DNA from: Candidatus Pelagibacter sp.
Lineage (GTDB): Bacteria > Pseudomonadota > Alphaproteobacteria > Pelagibacterales > Pelagibacteraceae
Assembly (NCBI GenBank): GCA_029941985.1
Contig: JAPYTV010000004.1
Location: forward strand, 1 to 30,475
Length of the DNA: 30,475 bases
Direction: 5' to 3'
Each line of letters starts with the position of its first letter. The first letter of the stretch is position 1. Positions 1 to 7,590 of this stretch are shown in pieces. The notes under the pieces were generated by a model. The model had not been told where the DNA came from. It worked only from the letters and a program-made list of their open reading frames with translations, and searched no databases. The translations under genes were made by a program, and so were the position numbers.

Positions 1-76
1 TTGGAACATTTAAGTCAACTCTTACTATTACTTTTTTTCCTTTTAAAATAAGATTCTTATCTAAAATGCTATTCAT
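1..76 (-). CDS. pgk: Phosphoglycerate kinase, N-terminal fragment (cut by window edge)
   Basis: Only the first 25 codons are inside the window. Read on the minus strand from the ATG at 74-76, the peptide begins MNSILDKNLILKGKKVIVR and continues VDLNVP. The KxVxVRVDLNVP stretch is the characteristic N-terminal strand of phosphoglycerate kinase, which interconverts 1,3-bisphosphoglycerate and 3-phosphoglycerate with ADP/ATP in the cytoplasm. The start lies 6 bases after the gap stop codon, so it is the third gene of a tkt-gap-pgk operon. The call rests on this short motif plus the gap neighbour, a very common pairing. The rest of the protein cannot be assessed. Confidence 0.85.
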   Translation of the reverse strand, partial: MNSILDKNLILKGKKVIVRVDLNVP

Positions 77-82
77 TAAAAT

Positions 83-1087
83 TTAAATCTTATGAAGATA
101 TTCAACAATATCACACATTCTATTTGAAAAGCCCCATTCATTATCATACCAAGCTGAAATTTTTCCCATGTTTTGACCGACCACACTTGTTAAAGAAGAG
201 TCAACAATAGCTGAAGCTGAATTGTGATTAAAGTCAATTGAAACTAGTTTTTCTGTAGTAATTTCTAAAACTCTTTTGGATTGTTTTTTAGAAGCAATAG
301 TAAATGCTTCATTAATTTTTTCTTTAGTTATTTCTTTTTTTGTACAAAAAACTAATTCTATTAAGGAAACATTAGGTGTTGGAACTCTCATAGCCACACC
401 TTCAAGTTTTCCTTTTAGAGAAGGGATAATTTCACCAATAGCTTTTGATGCACCAGTTGATGTTGGGACAATTGATTGACTAGCAGATCTTGCCCTTCTT
501 GGGTCTTTATGAGAGTTATCAAGTATTCTTTGATCACTAGTAAATGCATGAATAGTAGTCATGAAGCCTTTTTCAATCTCAAAATTTTCATTTAAAATAT
601 TAGCAACCGGGGCTAAACAATTAGTTGTACAAGAAGCAGCTGATACTATTTGATCATTTTTAGTCAATGTATTTTCATTCACTCCATACACAATTGTTTT
701 GTCAGCATTTTTGCAGGGCGCAGAAACAATAACTTTTTTTGCTCCATTTTTTATGTGACCTAGTAATTTTTCTTTAGAATTAAATTTTCCAGTACATTCA
801 AAAACATAATCAACATTATGCTTTTTCCAGTTGATATCTTCAATATTAGATTCTTGGGAAAATGAAATTTTATTTTTATTAATGATTAAATGTTTTTTAT
901 CAAAATTAAGATCAGCATTAAATTTTCCGTGAATTGAGTCATATTTTATTAAAGAACAGCTAACTTCGGAGTTAGAACGGTTATTTATATGTTTAATTTC
1001 TATATTTTTATTTTTACTTTCAATAATGGCTCTAATTACCATTCTGCCGATTCTTCCCATTCCGTTAATTCCAATATTTATTGTCAT
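83..1087 (-). CDS. gap: Glyceraldehyde-3-phosphate dehydrogenase, type I, with NADP-like cofactor residues
   Basis: Type I GAPDH, full length at 334 residues, interconverting glyceraldehyde 3-phosphate and 1,3-bisphosphoglycerate. The N-terminal Rossmann motif is INGMGRIGR (residues 7-15). The catalytic Cys153 lies in SAASCTTNC, with the partner His180 in TIHAF. The cofactor-selectivity positions are unusual. Where NAD enzymes usually have Asp-Leu after the second beta strand, this one has Asn36-Arg37. Where NAD enzymes usually have Leu-Pro in the S-loop, it has Asn191-Ser192 (DNSHKD). Family knowledge links a Ser at that second site and loss of the Asp to NADP binding, so I infer NADP or dual specificity and an anabolic role. 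It lies 2 bases after tkt and 6 before pgk, presumably in one transcript. Confidence 0.97.
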   Translation of the reverse strand: MTINIGINGMGRIGRMVIRAIIESKNKNIEIKHINNRSNSEVSCSLIKYDSIHGKFNADLNFDKKHLIINKNKISFSQESNIEDINWKKHNVDYVFECTGKFNSKEKLLGHIKNGAKKVIVSAPCKNADKTIVYGVNENTLTKNDQIVSAASCTTNCLAPVANILNENFEIEKGFMTTIHAFTSDQRILDNSHKDPRRARSASQSIVPTSTGASKAIGEIIPSLKGKLEGVAMRVPTPNVSLIELVFCTKKEITKEKINEAFTIASKKQSKRVLEITTEKLVSIDFNHNSASAIVDSSLTSVVGQNMGKISAWYDNEWGFSNRMCDIVEYLHKI

Positions 1088-1089
1088 AT

Positions 1090-3048
1090 TTAGTTCTTTA
1101 TTAGATTCTTTGTTTTTTTGGAAATAGTTTCAGCAGTTAATCCAAAATATTTATAAATATCTTTATATGGTGCACTTTTACCAAATTCATCAATTCCGAA
1201 GGTTAAACCCTGTGCCCCAACATATTTTTTCCAGCAATCCGTTGAAGCTGCTTCAATTGATATTTTAAATTTTGTTTCATCAAGAATTTTTTCTTTATAA
1301 GATCTTGACTGCAAGTCAAAAATATCTTGGCACGGTACTGATATAACTTTAGAGTATATTTTGTTTTTGGCTAATTTATGGCTGGTCTCAATAGCTAAAT
1401 TTACCTCAGACCCGCTTGCTAATATAGTTAAGCCTATTTTTTTATTTGTTCTTAAGACTTCATAAGCTCCAAAAGAACATTTGTTAGTGTTTGAATGTTT
1501 TTTTCTAAAAGGTTCAAGATTTTGTCTAGTTAAAGATAATATACTTGGAGTTTTAGAATTTTTTAAAGCTAATTCCCAACACTCAATAGTTTCCATTCTG
1601 TCTGCCGGTCTAAAAACATTTAAGTTTGGAATAGATCTTAGTCCAGACAACTGTTCTATTGGTTGGTGTGTTGGACCATCCTCACCTAAACCAATTGAGT
1701 CATGTGTCATAACATAAATGGCTCTTTGTTTCATAAGTGCTGACAGTCGAATAGAGGGTTTACAGTAGTCTGTAAAAATTAAGAAAGTTCCACCATAAGG
1801 GATAAAACTACTATGTAATGCAAGTCCATTCATTATTCCACACATAGCATGTTCTCTTACACCATAATGAATATAATTTCCATTAAAGTCACCAGGCTTA
1901 ATTATTTTATGATATTTTGTTTTAGTATTATTTGATCCCGTTAAATCAGCTGAGCCGCCAATTAAAGTATTATTTTCTTTAGTAAGAGCATTTAATGTTA
2001 ATTCAGAAGATTTTCTTGTGGCTAGGCTTTTAGTTTCTTTAATTGCATTTTGTTTTTCAAATTTTAATGCTTTAGAAAAATTATTTTTTAATTCTTTTTC
2101 GGTGTTTTTTTTATTTTTTTTATATAATTTATTCCACCTTGATTCAAGTTTTACACCTTTATTACCAATTTTTTTCCATTCATTTAAAATATTATTTGGA
2201 ATTTCAAAAGCTTTATGTTTCCATTCTAATTTATTTCTTACAAGTTTAATTTCATCTATACCAAGTGGACTTCCGTGTGAAGACGCTTTGTCCGATTTAT
2301 TAGGTGAGCCAAAACCTATTTTTGTTTTGCAAGATATTACAGTTGGTTTTCTTGCATTCTGAACTTTTTTTAATGCTTTAAAAATTTCTTTTTCATTATG
2401 ACCATTAATTAAAACATAATCCCAGCCATAACTTTCAAATCTTTTTTTAAAATTATCTGATACAGCTAGATTAGTTGGTCCATCAATTGATATTGAATTA
2501 TTATCAAATAACATAACTAAGTTTTTTAGTTTTAAATGACCAGCTAAACTCATTGCCTCATGGCTGATACCTTCCATTAAACAACCATCACCGGCCAATA
2601 CATATGTTTTATGATTAACTATTTTTTTTCCTAATTTCTTTTTTAAAATTTCTTCAGCAATTGCAAAGCCAACTGAATTAGCAATTCCTTGTCCAAGAGG
2701 GCCGGTTGTTGTCTCTATTCCAGTCCCAGGGTGATATTCAGGATGTCCAGCACAGATACAATCTAGTTTTCTAAATTTTTTGATATTATTTAAAGAAATG
2801 CTTTTATATCCAGTTAGATATAATAAAGAGTAAAGCAACATAGATCCATGACCTGCCGATAAAATAAACCTATCTCTATTTAACCAATTAGGGTTTTTTG
2901 GGTTAAATCTTAGAAAATTCTTAAATAAAACTGTTGCTACATCTGCCATTCCCATGGGCATGCCAGGATGTCCTGAATTAGCTTTTTGAACAGCATCCAT
3001 GGATAAAAACCTTATAGCATTTGATAAATCTTTATGTAGTTTATTCAA
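1090..3048 (-). CDS. tkt: Transketolase
   Basis: Thiamine diphosphate-dependent transketolase of 652 residues, the usual length (E. coli about 663). It moves two-carbon units between ketose and aldose phosphates in the non-oxidative pentose phosphate pathway. The N-terminal substrate and TPP region SGHPGMPMG is at residues 25-33. The TPP motif begins GDG at 153-155 and ends about 30 residues later in FDNN. The C-terminal half has the GEDGPTHQPIEQL pyrimidine-domain motif. The start codon is TTG (minus strand, 3046-3048), preceded by an AGGA ribosome binding site about 10 bases upstream; no in-frame ATG would keep the conserved N-terminus. It is the first gene of tkt-gap-pgk and diverges from the DUF4164-like gene at 3103. 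Confidence 0.97.
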   Translation of the reverse strand: MNKLHKDLSNAIRFLSMDAVQKANSGHPGMPMGMADVATVLFKNFLRFNPKNPNWLNRDRFILSAGHGSMLLYSLLYLTGYKSISLNNIKKFRKLDCICAGHPEYHPGTGIETTTGPLGQGIANSVGFAIAEEILKKKLGKKIVNHKTYVLAGDGCLMEGISHEAMSLAGHLKLKNLVMLFDNNSISIDGPTNLAVSDNFKKRFESYGWDYVLINGHNEKEIFKALKKVQNARKPTVISCKTKIGFGSPNKSDKASSHGSPLGIDEIKLVRNKLEWKHKAFEIPNNILNEWKKIGNKGVKLESRWNKLYKKNKKNTEKELKNNFSKALKFEKQNAIKETKSLATRKSSELTLNALTKENNTLIGGSADLTGSNNTKTKYHKIIKPGDFNGNYIHYGVREHAMCGIMNGLALHSSFIPYGGTFLIFTDYCKPSIRLSALMKQRAIYVMTHDSIGLGEDGPTHQPIEQLSGLRSIPNLNVFRPADRMETIECWELALKNSKTPSILSLTRQNLEPFRKKHSNTNKCSFGAYEVLRTNKKIGLTILASGSEVNLAIETSHKLAKNKIYSKVISVPCQDIFDLQSRSYKEKILDETKFKISIEAASTDCWKKYVGAQGLTFGIDEFGKSAPYKDIYKYFGLTAETISKKTKNLIKN

Positions 3049-3085
3049 AAATTATCCTAACTAGACTAAGAAGACTGAATTTAAT

Positions 3086-3091
3086 ATTATA
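3086..3091 (-). promoter_or_regulatory. Candidate -10 element for the tkt operon
   Basis: In the 54-base divergent gap, the minus strand reads TATAAT at 3091-3086, a perfect sigma-70 -10 hexamer. It would start transcription near 3079, about 30 bases before the tkt TTG. No good -35 hexamer is visible at 16-18 bases, and AT-rich DNA yields such hexamers by chance, so support is modest. The plus strand of the same bases reads TATTAT (3085-3090), a possible -10 for the gene at 3103. Confidence 0.35.
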
Positions 3092-3102
3092 AACATATAT
3101 AT

Positions 3103-3426
3103 ATGAAAACTCACAGTGAAAAAGAAAAAAAACTTGATTTGGCAATTGATAAGTTAAAAGGCTTAAACCTGCAGAATCCAACTCTAAAAACTAATTTAGA
3201 AAATTTAAGCTCTCAAAAAAATCAATTAGAAATTGAAAAAAAAGAAATAGAAGCTAAATACCAAAGTTTGATCACAGAACATAAAGTCCTTAGTCAAAAA
3301 CTAGAGGAGATAAATAATCAAAAAAATGTAGAACAAAAAAAAGAAACAGAGTTTTCAGAAAAAATTGATGAATTAAATCAAGAAACAGTTACTTTATTAG
3401 AAGAGATAGATAAATGGCAAATGTAA
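3103..3426 (+). CDS. Small coiled-coil protein upstream of zapA (DUF4164-like)
   Basis: A 107-residue, highly charged protein that is almost entirely predicted coiled coil (about residues 20-105), rich in Lys, Glu, Gln and Leu with heptad-like spacing and no Cys, signal peptide or membrane segment. I do not recognise a catalytic motif. A short coiled-coil protein directly before zapA is a recurring alphaproteobacterial arrangement, annotated as DUF4164, which is the basis of the family label. Its last 13 bases overlap the start of zapA, so translation is probably coupled. A structural or accessory role with ZapA at the division septum is inference from position only. Coiled-coil composition alone could give false family matches. 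Confidence 0.7.
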   Translation: MKTHSEKEKKLDLAIDKLKGLNLQNPTLKTNLENLSSQKNQLEIEKKEIEAKYQSLITEHKVLSQKLEEINNQKNVEQKKETEFSEKIDELNQETVTLLEEIDKWQM

Positions 3427-3860
3427 GTATAAAATTTAATGGTAAAGAATATCTTTTATCTTGTGATGATGGGCAAGAAGAACATTTGGAAGAACTATTA
3501 GTTCACATTAAACAAAAGTTTAATGATCTAAAAAATGATCTTGGGAATATAGGTGAAAATAAACTTTTATTAATTACTTCAGTTAAAATAATGGACGAAT
3601 ACTTTGAGACTAAAAAAAAAGTAGATCAAAAAAAAATTGAATTAAAAAATTTGTCAGATAAATTTAGGGAATTAAAATCTTTAGTTTATGATTATAAAGA
3701 GAAGAAAGAAGAAGAGATTAATCAATTAGCCCAAGATCATGAAAACTTTAAAAAGGAAATTGATAAAAATAAAGAAGATTATGAAAAAATTATTGAAGAA
3801 GCTGCAGACGAAATAGAAAGCTTTGTTGAAAAAGCCAATTTAGAAAATCCTATTCAGTAA
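3414..3860 (+). CDS. zapA: Cell division protein ZapA
   Basis: A 148-residue ZapA, the cytoplasmic factor that crosslinks and bundles FtsZ filaments at the Z ring. Residues 1-65 form the conserved head: a beta hairpin (VSIKFNGKEYLLSC), then helices including EEHLEELL and the LLLITSVKIMDEYFE segment. The rest is a long charged coiled coil (about 65-145), consistent with the ZapA dimer and tetramer helix. It is longer than the roughly 109-residue E. coli protein because of the extended C-terminal coiled coil. The start overlaps the preceding coiled-coil gene, and ygfA starts 4 bases after its stop. That leaves no space for the 6S RNA gene that many proteobacteria carry between zapA and ygfA. 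Confidence 0.88.
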   Translation: MANVSIKFNGKEYLLSCDDGQEEHLEELLVHIKQKFNDLKNDLGNIGENKLLLITSVKIMDEYFETKKKVDQKKIELKNLSDKFRELKSLVYDYKEKKEEEINQLAQDHENFKKEIDKNKEDYEKIIEEAADEIESFVEKANLENPIQ

Positions 3861-3864
3861 ACTT

Positions 3865-4410
3865 GTGCTTAAATCTAAATTAAGAAAAAAAATTCTTAAA
3901 ATTAGAACAATTGCTAATGTAAAAAATATTAAAATAGATTTTGATAAAATTATAGATTTACTCAAAAAAGAAAAAATAGCTAAAAAAAGTATAGGTGGAT
4001 ATTATCCAGTAAATTCTGAAGTTGATGATTTAGATATATTAAAAAAATTTGAAAAAATAAAATTTACTATTTCCTTACCAGTAATAAAAAAAAATTTTAA
4101 AATGGATTTTTATAAATGGTCATTTAATGAGCCACTAAAAATAAATAAATATGGAATACCTCAGCCAAATTCGAAAATTTTAGTTTATCCAGATATTTTA
4201 TTAGTACCACTTGTTGCTTTTGATAATAATCGAAATAGACTTGGTTACGGAGGTGGATATTATGATCGTTTAATAGAAAAATTAACTAAAAAGAAAAAAA
4301 TTTTAAAAATAGGCTTAGCTTTAGCTTGTCAAAAAGTTAAAAAAATTCCAATAAATAAACATGATAAAAGATTAGATTATATTGTAACAAATAGATTTAT
4401 TTTAAAATGA
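3865..4410 (+). CDS. ygfA: 5-formyltetrahydrofolate cyclo-ligase
   Basis: A 181-residue 5-formyltetrahydrofolate cyclo-ligase (methenyltetrahydrofolate synthetase), which uses ATP to convert 5-formyl-THF to 5,10-methenyl-THF and returns this stored folate to one-carbon metabolism. The N-terminal K-x-x-L-R-K-K-I helix is present. The hallmark ATP and substrate motif is RLGYGGGYYDR (residues 125-135), preceded by LLVPLVAFD. The start is GTG at 3865, 4 bases after the zapA stop, and no in-frame ATG lies near enough to replace it. Its last 4 bases overlap the next gene (ATGA). SAR11-type organisms depend heavily on C1 and folate metabolism, so the gene fits the expected biology. Its position after zapA is widely conserved. 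Confidence 0.93.
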   Translation: MLKSKLRKKILKIRTIANVKNIKIDFDKIIDLLKKEKIAKKSIGGYYPVNSEVDDLDILKKFEKIKFTISLPVIKKNFKMDFYKWSFNEPLKINKYGIPQPNSKILVYPDILLVPLVAFDNNRNRLGYGGGYYDRLIEKLTKKKKILKIGLALACQKVKKIPINKHDKRLDYIVTNRFILK

Positions 4411-5213
4411 AAATTCTTTTTTTAGGAGATGTGGTTGGAATTTCAGGATGTTCAATGATTTTGAAAAACTTACTTTCACAAATTGAAAGTAAAAAAATTG
4501 ATTTTGTTATTGTAAATGGAGAAAACGCTGCTGCAGCTGGCGTAGGTATTACTGAAGAAATATGTAAGGATTTTTTTAATTGTGGGGTTGATGTAATTAC
4601 AACTGGAAACCATGTTTGGGACCAAAAAGAAATCATGCCTTACATAGAGAAAGAGAATAGATTATTAAGACCTAAAAATTTATTTGAACCATCTCCAGGA
4701 AAAGGATTTGGAATATTTACCTCTAAAAAGGGCATAAAAGTTGGTGTTCTTAATTTAATGGGAAATGTATTTATGAAAAAGTGTGAAGATGCCTTTCAAA
4801 CTGCAGAAAAATTTATACAAAAATATAAATTAAAAAAAGACTATGATTTTCTCGTAGTTGATTTTCATGGAGAGATTACAAGCGAGAAATCAGCTATGGG
4901 TCATTTTTTTGATGGTAAGTCAACATTAGTTGTAGGTACACATACTCACATTCCCACAAATGATGCGAGAGTATTAAAAAATGGAACTGCTTACCAAACC
5001 GACGCAGGAATGTGTGGAGATTATGATTCAGTTATTGGAATGAATAAAGAGAATTCAATTAATAGGTTTTTAAAAAAAAAATCTACTAAACATTTTCCTG
5101 CAACTGGAGGTGCTACTTTGTGTGGTGTGATAGTTGATTGTAATATAGAAACAGGATTAGCAATAAATATAGAAAATTTTACATATGGAGGGGAATTGAA
5201 AAATTCTCATTAA
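4407..5213 (+). CDS. ymdB: YmdB-family metallophosphoesterase
   Basis: A 268-residue calcineurin-like metallophosphoesterase of the YmdB (TIGR00282) family. Metal-ligand motifs appear in order: FLGDVVG at residues 4-10, VNGENAAAG-like (VNGENAAAAGVGIT), TTGNHVWD, DFHGE, and GTHTHIPTND near the C-terminus. These Asp, Asn and His residues form the two-metal site. Studied family members hydrolyse 2',3'-cyclic nucleotides or cyclic dinucleotides, but the substrate in this organism is unknown. The start overlaps ygfA by 4 bases, giving translational coupling. It sits in the common alphaproteobacterial order ygfA-ymdB-yebC. It has no signal peptide and is presumably cytoplasmic. Confidence 0.9.
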   Translation: MKILFLGDVVGISGCSMILKNLLSQIESKKIDFVIVNGENAAAAGVGITEEICKDFFNCGVDVITTGNHVWDQKEIMPYIEKENRLLRPKNLFEPSPGKGFGIFTSKKGIKVGVLNLMGNVFMKKCEDAFQTAEKFIQKYKLKKDYDFLVVDFHGEITSEKSAMGHFFDGKSTLVVGTHTHIPTNDARVLKNGTAYQTDAGMCGDYDSVIGMNKENSINRFLKKKSTKHFPATGGATLCGVIVDCNIETGLAINIENFTYGGELKNSH

Positions 5214-5218
5214 TTATT

Positions 5219-5944
5219 ATGTCGGGTCACTCAAAGTGGGCAAGTATAAAACATTCAAAAGGTAAAGCTGATAAGCAAAGATCTAAAATATTCTCTAAAT
5301 TATCTAAAGAAATTAGTGTGGCAGCAAAACTTGGGGATAAAGATCCCGATATGAATCCAAGACTAAGATCTGCAATTCAAGCTGCAAGATCAGCTAACAT
5401 GCCAAAAGATAATATTGAAAGAGCTATTGACAAATCATCTGCTAACACTGAAACAAATTTTGAAAATTTAAGGTATGAAGGATTTGGCCCTGATAAAATA
5501 GCAGTTATTGTTGAAGCTTTAACAGACAATAAAAATAGAACTGCATCTAATATTAGAACTATATTTCAAAAAAGTGGTGGAAACTTAGGAACACAAGGCT
5601 CAGCATCACATAATTTCAATCAATTAGGTATTATTAAAATTGAAAAAAAAGAAATATCAGATGAACAAATTTTTGAGTTAGCAATTGAATCTGGAGCTGA
5701 CGAATGTATTTCAAATGATAATTTTCATGAAATACAATGTCCGATGAGTGAAATTTATAATGTAAAAAAAAATTTAGAGAAAATAATTGCAAATTTTATT
5801 TCGACAGAAATTGAATGGGTGCCACTAAATAGTGTTGAAGTAGCTAAAGATAGGGTAGAGACTTCAATTGAATTTTTAGAGGCCCTTGAAGATGATGACG
5901 ATGTTCAGAATGTTTACTCAAATATAAATTTTGAAAATAACTAA
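5219..5944 (+). CDS. yebC: YebC/PmpR-family protein
   Basis: A 241-residue YebC/PmpR-family protein with the invariant N-terminal signature MSGHSKWASIKHSKGKAD, followed by IFSKLSKEI, RLRSAIQAARSANMPKDNIERAI and the YEGFGPDKIAVIVEALTDNKNRT segment. These cover the three-domain fold at close to the standard length of about 245 residues. The family was long described as DNA-binding transcriptional regulators, and more recent work assigns some members a role in relieving ribosome stalling. The sequence cannot separate these. It begins 6 bases after the ymdB stop, and its stop overlaps the next ATG by one base. In most alphaproteobacteria it precedes ruvCAB; here only a divergent RuvC-like gene follows. 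Confidence 0.95.
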   Translation: MSGHSKWASIKHSKGKADKQRSKIFSKLSKEISVAAKLGDKDPDMNPRLRSAIQAARSANMPKDNIERAIDKSSANTETNFENLRYEGFGPDKIAVIVEALTDNKNRTASNIRTIFQKSGGNLGTQGSASHNFNQLGIIKIEKKEISDEQIFELAIESGADECISNDNFHEIQCPMSEIYNVKKNLEKIIANFISTEIEWVPLNSVEVAKDRVETSIEFLEALEDDDDVQNVYSNINFENN

Positions 5945-6438
5945 TGCTTATAATTAGTATTGACCCAGGAATAACCGGATCCATATGCTTTTTTGAAGAT
6001 GGAAAAATAATAGATGTAGTTGAGATGCCCAATATGCCTGAAGGTAAAAAAAACAAAAGACAAGTTAATGGCGCTCAAGTATTTCATGAAATTTCTTCAA
6101 GAATCAAAAATATAAAAAAAGAAAACATTAAAGTAATTATTGAACAAGTTTCAGCTATGCCAGGACAAGGAGTGACCAGTATGTTTAATTTTGGTCAATC
6201 TTTCGGAATTTTAAAAGGAATATGTTCCGCTATGCAATTACCAATGTATTTTGTTAGACCTGCAAAATGGAAAAAATATTTTAATCTTATTAATTCAGAA
6301 AAAGATGCAAGTAGAACTAAAGCAATAGAGGTATTTCCTTATTTTTCTTCTCAATTATCAAGAAAAAAGGACTCTAATAAAGCAGACGCAATCTTAATTG
6401 CTAGTTTTTATTATGAGACTTATAAATTAGAAGAATAA
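5944..6438 (+). CDS. RuvC-like Holliday junction nuclease, phage-type variant
   Basis: A 164-residue RNase H-fold nuclease in the RuvC position. Visible acidic residues are Asp7 (SIDPGITG), Glu67 (VIIEQVS) and Asp148 (KADAILIA). The E. coli residue three before the last Asp is also Asp, but here it is Asn145, with Asp143 as a possible substitute. The segments VRPAKWKKYF, DASRTKAIEVFP and the C-terminal NKADAILIASFYYE resemble RuvC-like resolvases of phages and prophages more than canonical RuvC, which is judged from remembered family patterns. RuvC cuts four-way junctions in recombination. ruvA and ruvB, which normally follow, are absent here, as is ybgC. Whether it resolves Holliday junctions without RuvAB is unknown. 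It overlaps the yebC stop by one base. Confidence 0.8.
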   Translation: MLIISIDPGITGSICFFEDGKIIDVVEMPNMPEGKKNKRQVNGAQVFHEISSRIKNIKKENIKVIIEQVSAMPGQGVTSMFNFGQSFGILKGICSAMQLPMYFVRPAKWKKYFNLINSEKDASRTKAIEVFPYFSSQLSRKKDSNKADAILIASFYYETYKLEE

Positions 6439-6491
6439 ATTAAGCTTTATAAAGACAAATTGATGACACATTTTAGTGTGAAATCTTAATT

Positions 6492-7166
6492 ATGGAAGCT
6501 GATATCACATCTCAAGCTGTAGGACTTACGTCAAATATTGATTTTTCATTATGGAGCTTATTTAAACGAGCTGACTTTGTAGTTAAATCAGTAATACTTA
6601 TGTTAATTGTCTGTTCAGTTTATTCATGGGCGATCATGATTGAAAAATTTAAATTATTTAAAAAAATTAATATAGAAACTGAAATGTTTGAAGAAAAATT
6701 TTGGAAATCAAAATCTGCAGAAACATTTTACAACAGTTTGCCAGCAGATCTGGAAAATCCTATGGGCTTGTTGTTTAAAGAATCTATGCAAACTTTATTA
6801 AAAGCTAAATCCAAATCAAATCTAAATGAAAGAATGAGCAGTATGCTGGAAGTTAATATTGAAAAGCAAATGGCAAAACTTGATAAAGGCTTTACTTTTT
6901 TGGCAACCGTTGGTTCTACGGCTCCCTTTATTGGTTTATTCGGAACGGTCTGGGGAATAATGAATTCATTCCAATCAATTGCAATTTCAAGAAACACAAG
7001 TCTTGCAATTGTTGCCCCTGGTATTGCCGAAGCTTTATTTGCTACAGCGCTTGGTTTGTTAGCAGCTATCCCAGCGGTTGTTGCTTATAATAAATTTAAC
7101 AACGATTCTAAGAAATATTCACAAAAATTAGAAAACTTTTCTAAAAGATTTTTATCAATAATTTAA
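6492..7166 (+). CDS. tolQ: Tol-Pal system proton channel subunit TolQ
   Basis: A 224-residue TolQ/ExbB/MotA-family inner-membrane protein that forms the proton channel with TolR and energises TolA. There are three membrane segments: about residues 32-52 (VKSVILMLIVCSVYSWAIMI), about 132-158 (containing ATVGSTAPFIGLFGTVWGIM) and about 172-198 (APGIAEALFATALGLLAAIP). The last two are the conserved channel helices. The start is ATG at 6492, 53 bases after the nuclease gene, the widest gap since 3102, so an internal promoter may lie there. tolR follows 2 bases after its stop. The order tolQRAB-pal separates it from exbB-exbD-tonB. Confidence 0.95.
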   Translation: MEADITSQAVGLTSNIDFSLWSLFKRADFVVKSVILMLIVCSVYSWAIMIEKFKLFKKINIETEMFEEKFWKSKSAETFYNSLPADLENPMGLLFKESMQTLLKAKSKSNLNERMSSMLEVNIEKQMAKLDKGFTFLATVGSTAPFIGLFGTVWGIMNSFQSIAISRNTSLAIVAPGIAEALFATALGLLAAIPAVVAYNKFNNDSKKYSQKLENFSKRFLSII

Positions 7167-7168
7167 AA

Positions 7169-7585
7169 ATGGCTTTTAAAATCAATCGTTCATCAAAAGA
7201 ACCTATGAGCGAGATTAACGTTACTCCTTTTGTAGACGTAATGTTAGTTTTATTAATTATATTTATGGTAACAGCACCATTATTAACTGTTGGGGTACAG
7301 GTTGACTTACCCGAAAGTTCAGCAGACTCACTACCTGAAGAACTAGAGCCGTTAACGTTATCTATTAATTCAAAGGGGGAAATTTTTATTCAAGAATCCA
7401 AAGTTGAATATGATAAAATTATAGCAAAAATATTAGCTGTATCTAAAAACAGAACAGATACCAGAATTTATGTCAGAGGAGATAAATCAATAAACTATGG
7501 GCGAGTTTTAGAAATAATGGGTATGTTATCTGGATCTGGATTTACAAAAGTAGCATTAATTTCTGAGCCTTATAAGGAAAGGTAG
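7169..7585 (+). CDS. tolR: Tol-Pal system protein TolR
   Basis: A 138-residue ExbD/TolR-family protein with one N-terminal membrane helix (about residues 20-40) and a periplasmic domain. The conserved proton-carrying Asp23 lies in INVTPFVDVMLVLLIIFMV. The periplasmic part has the family pattern ending in VRGDKSINYGRVLEIMGMLSGSGF. With TolQ it forms the proton-driven motor for TolA at the division site. It lies 2 bases after tolQ, and tolA starts 5 bases after its stop. ExbD is the main alternative; the tolA/tolB/pal neighbours decide for TolR. Confidence 0.95.
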   Translation: MAFKINRSSKEPMSEINVTPFVDVMLVLLIIFMVTAPLLTVGVQVDLPESSADSLPEELEPLTLSINSKGEIFIQESKVEYDKIIAKILAVSKNRTDTRIYVRGDKSINYGRVLEIMGMLSGSGFTKVALISEPYKER

Positions 7586-7590
7586 TGTAA

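Noticed and set aside
2018..2362. 114-codon open frame on the plus strand inside tkt
   Set aside because: Phe/Leu/Ser-rich antisense shadow of the lysine-rich tkt frame; no ribosome site or family resemblance.
6466..6479. Small inverted repeat ACAC...GTGT before tolQ as a terminator or operator
   Set aside because: Only four base pairs and no T tract; expected by chance.
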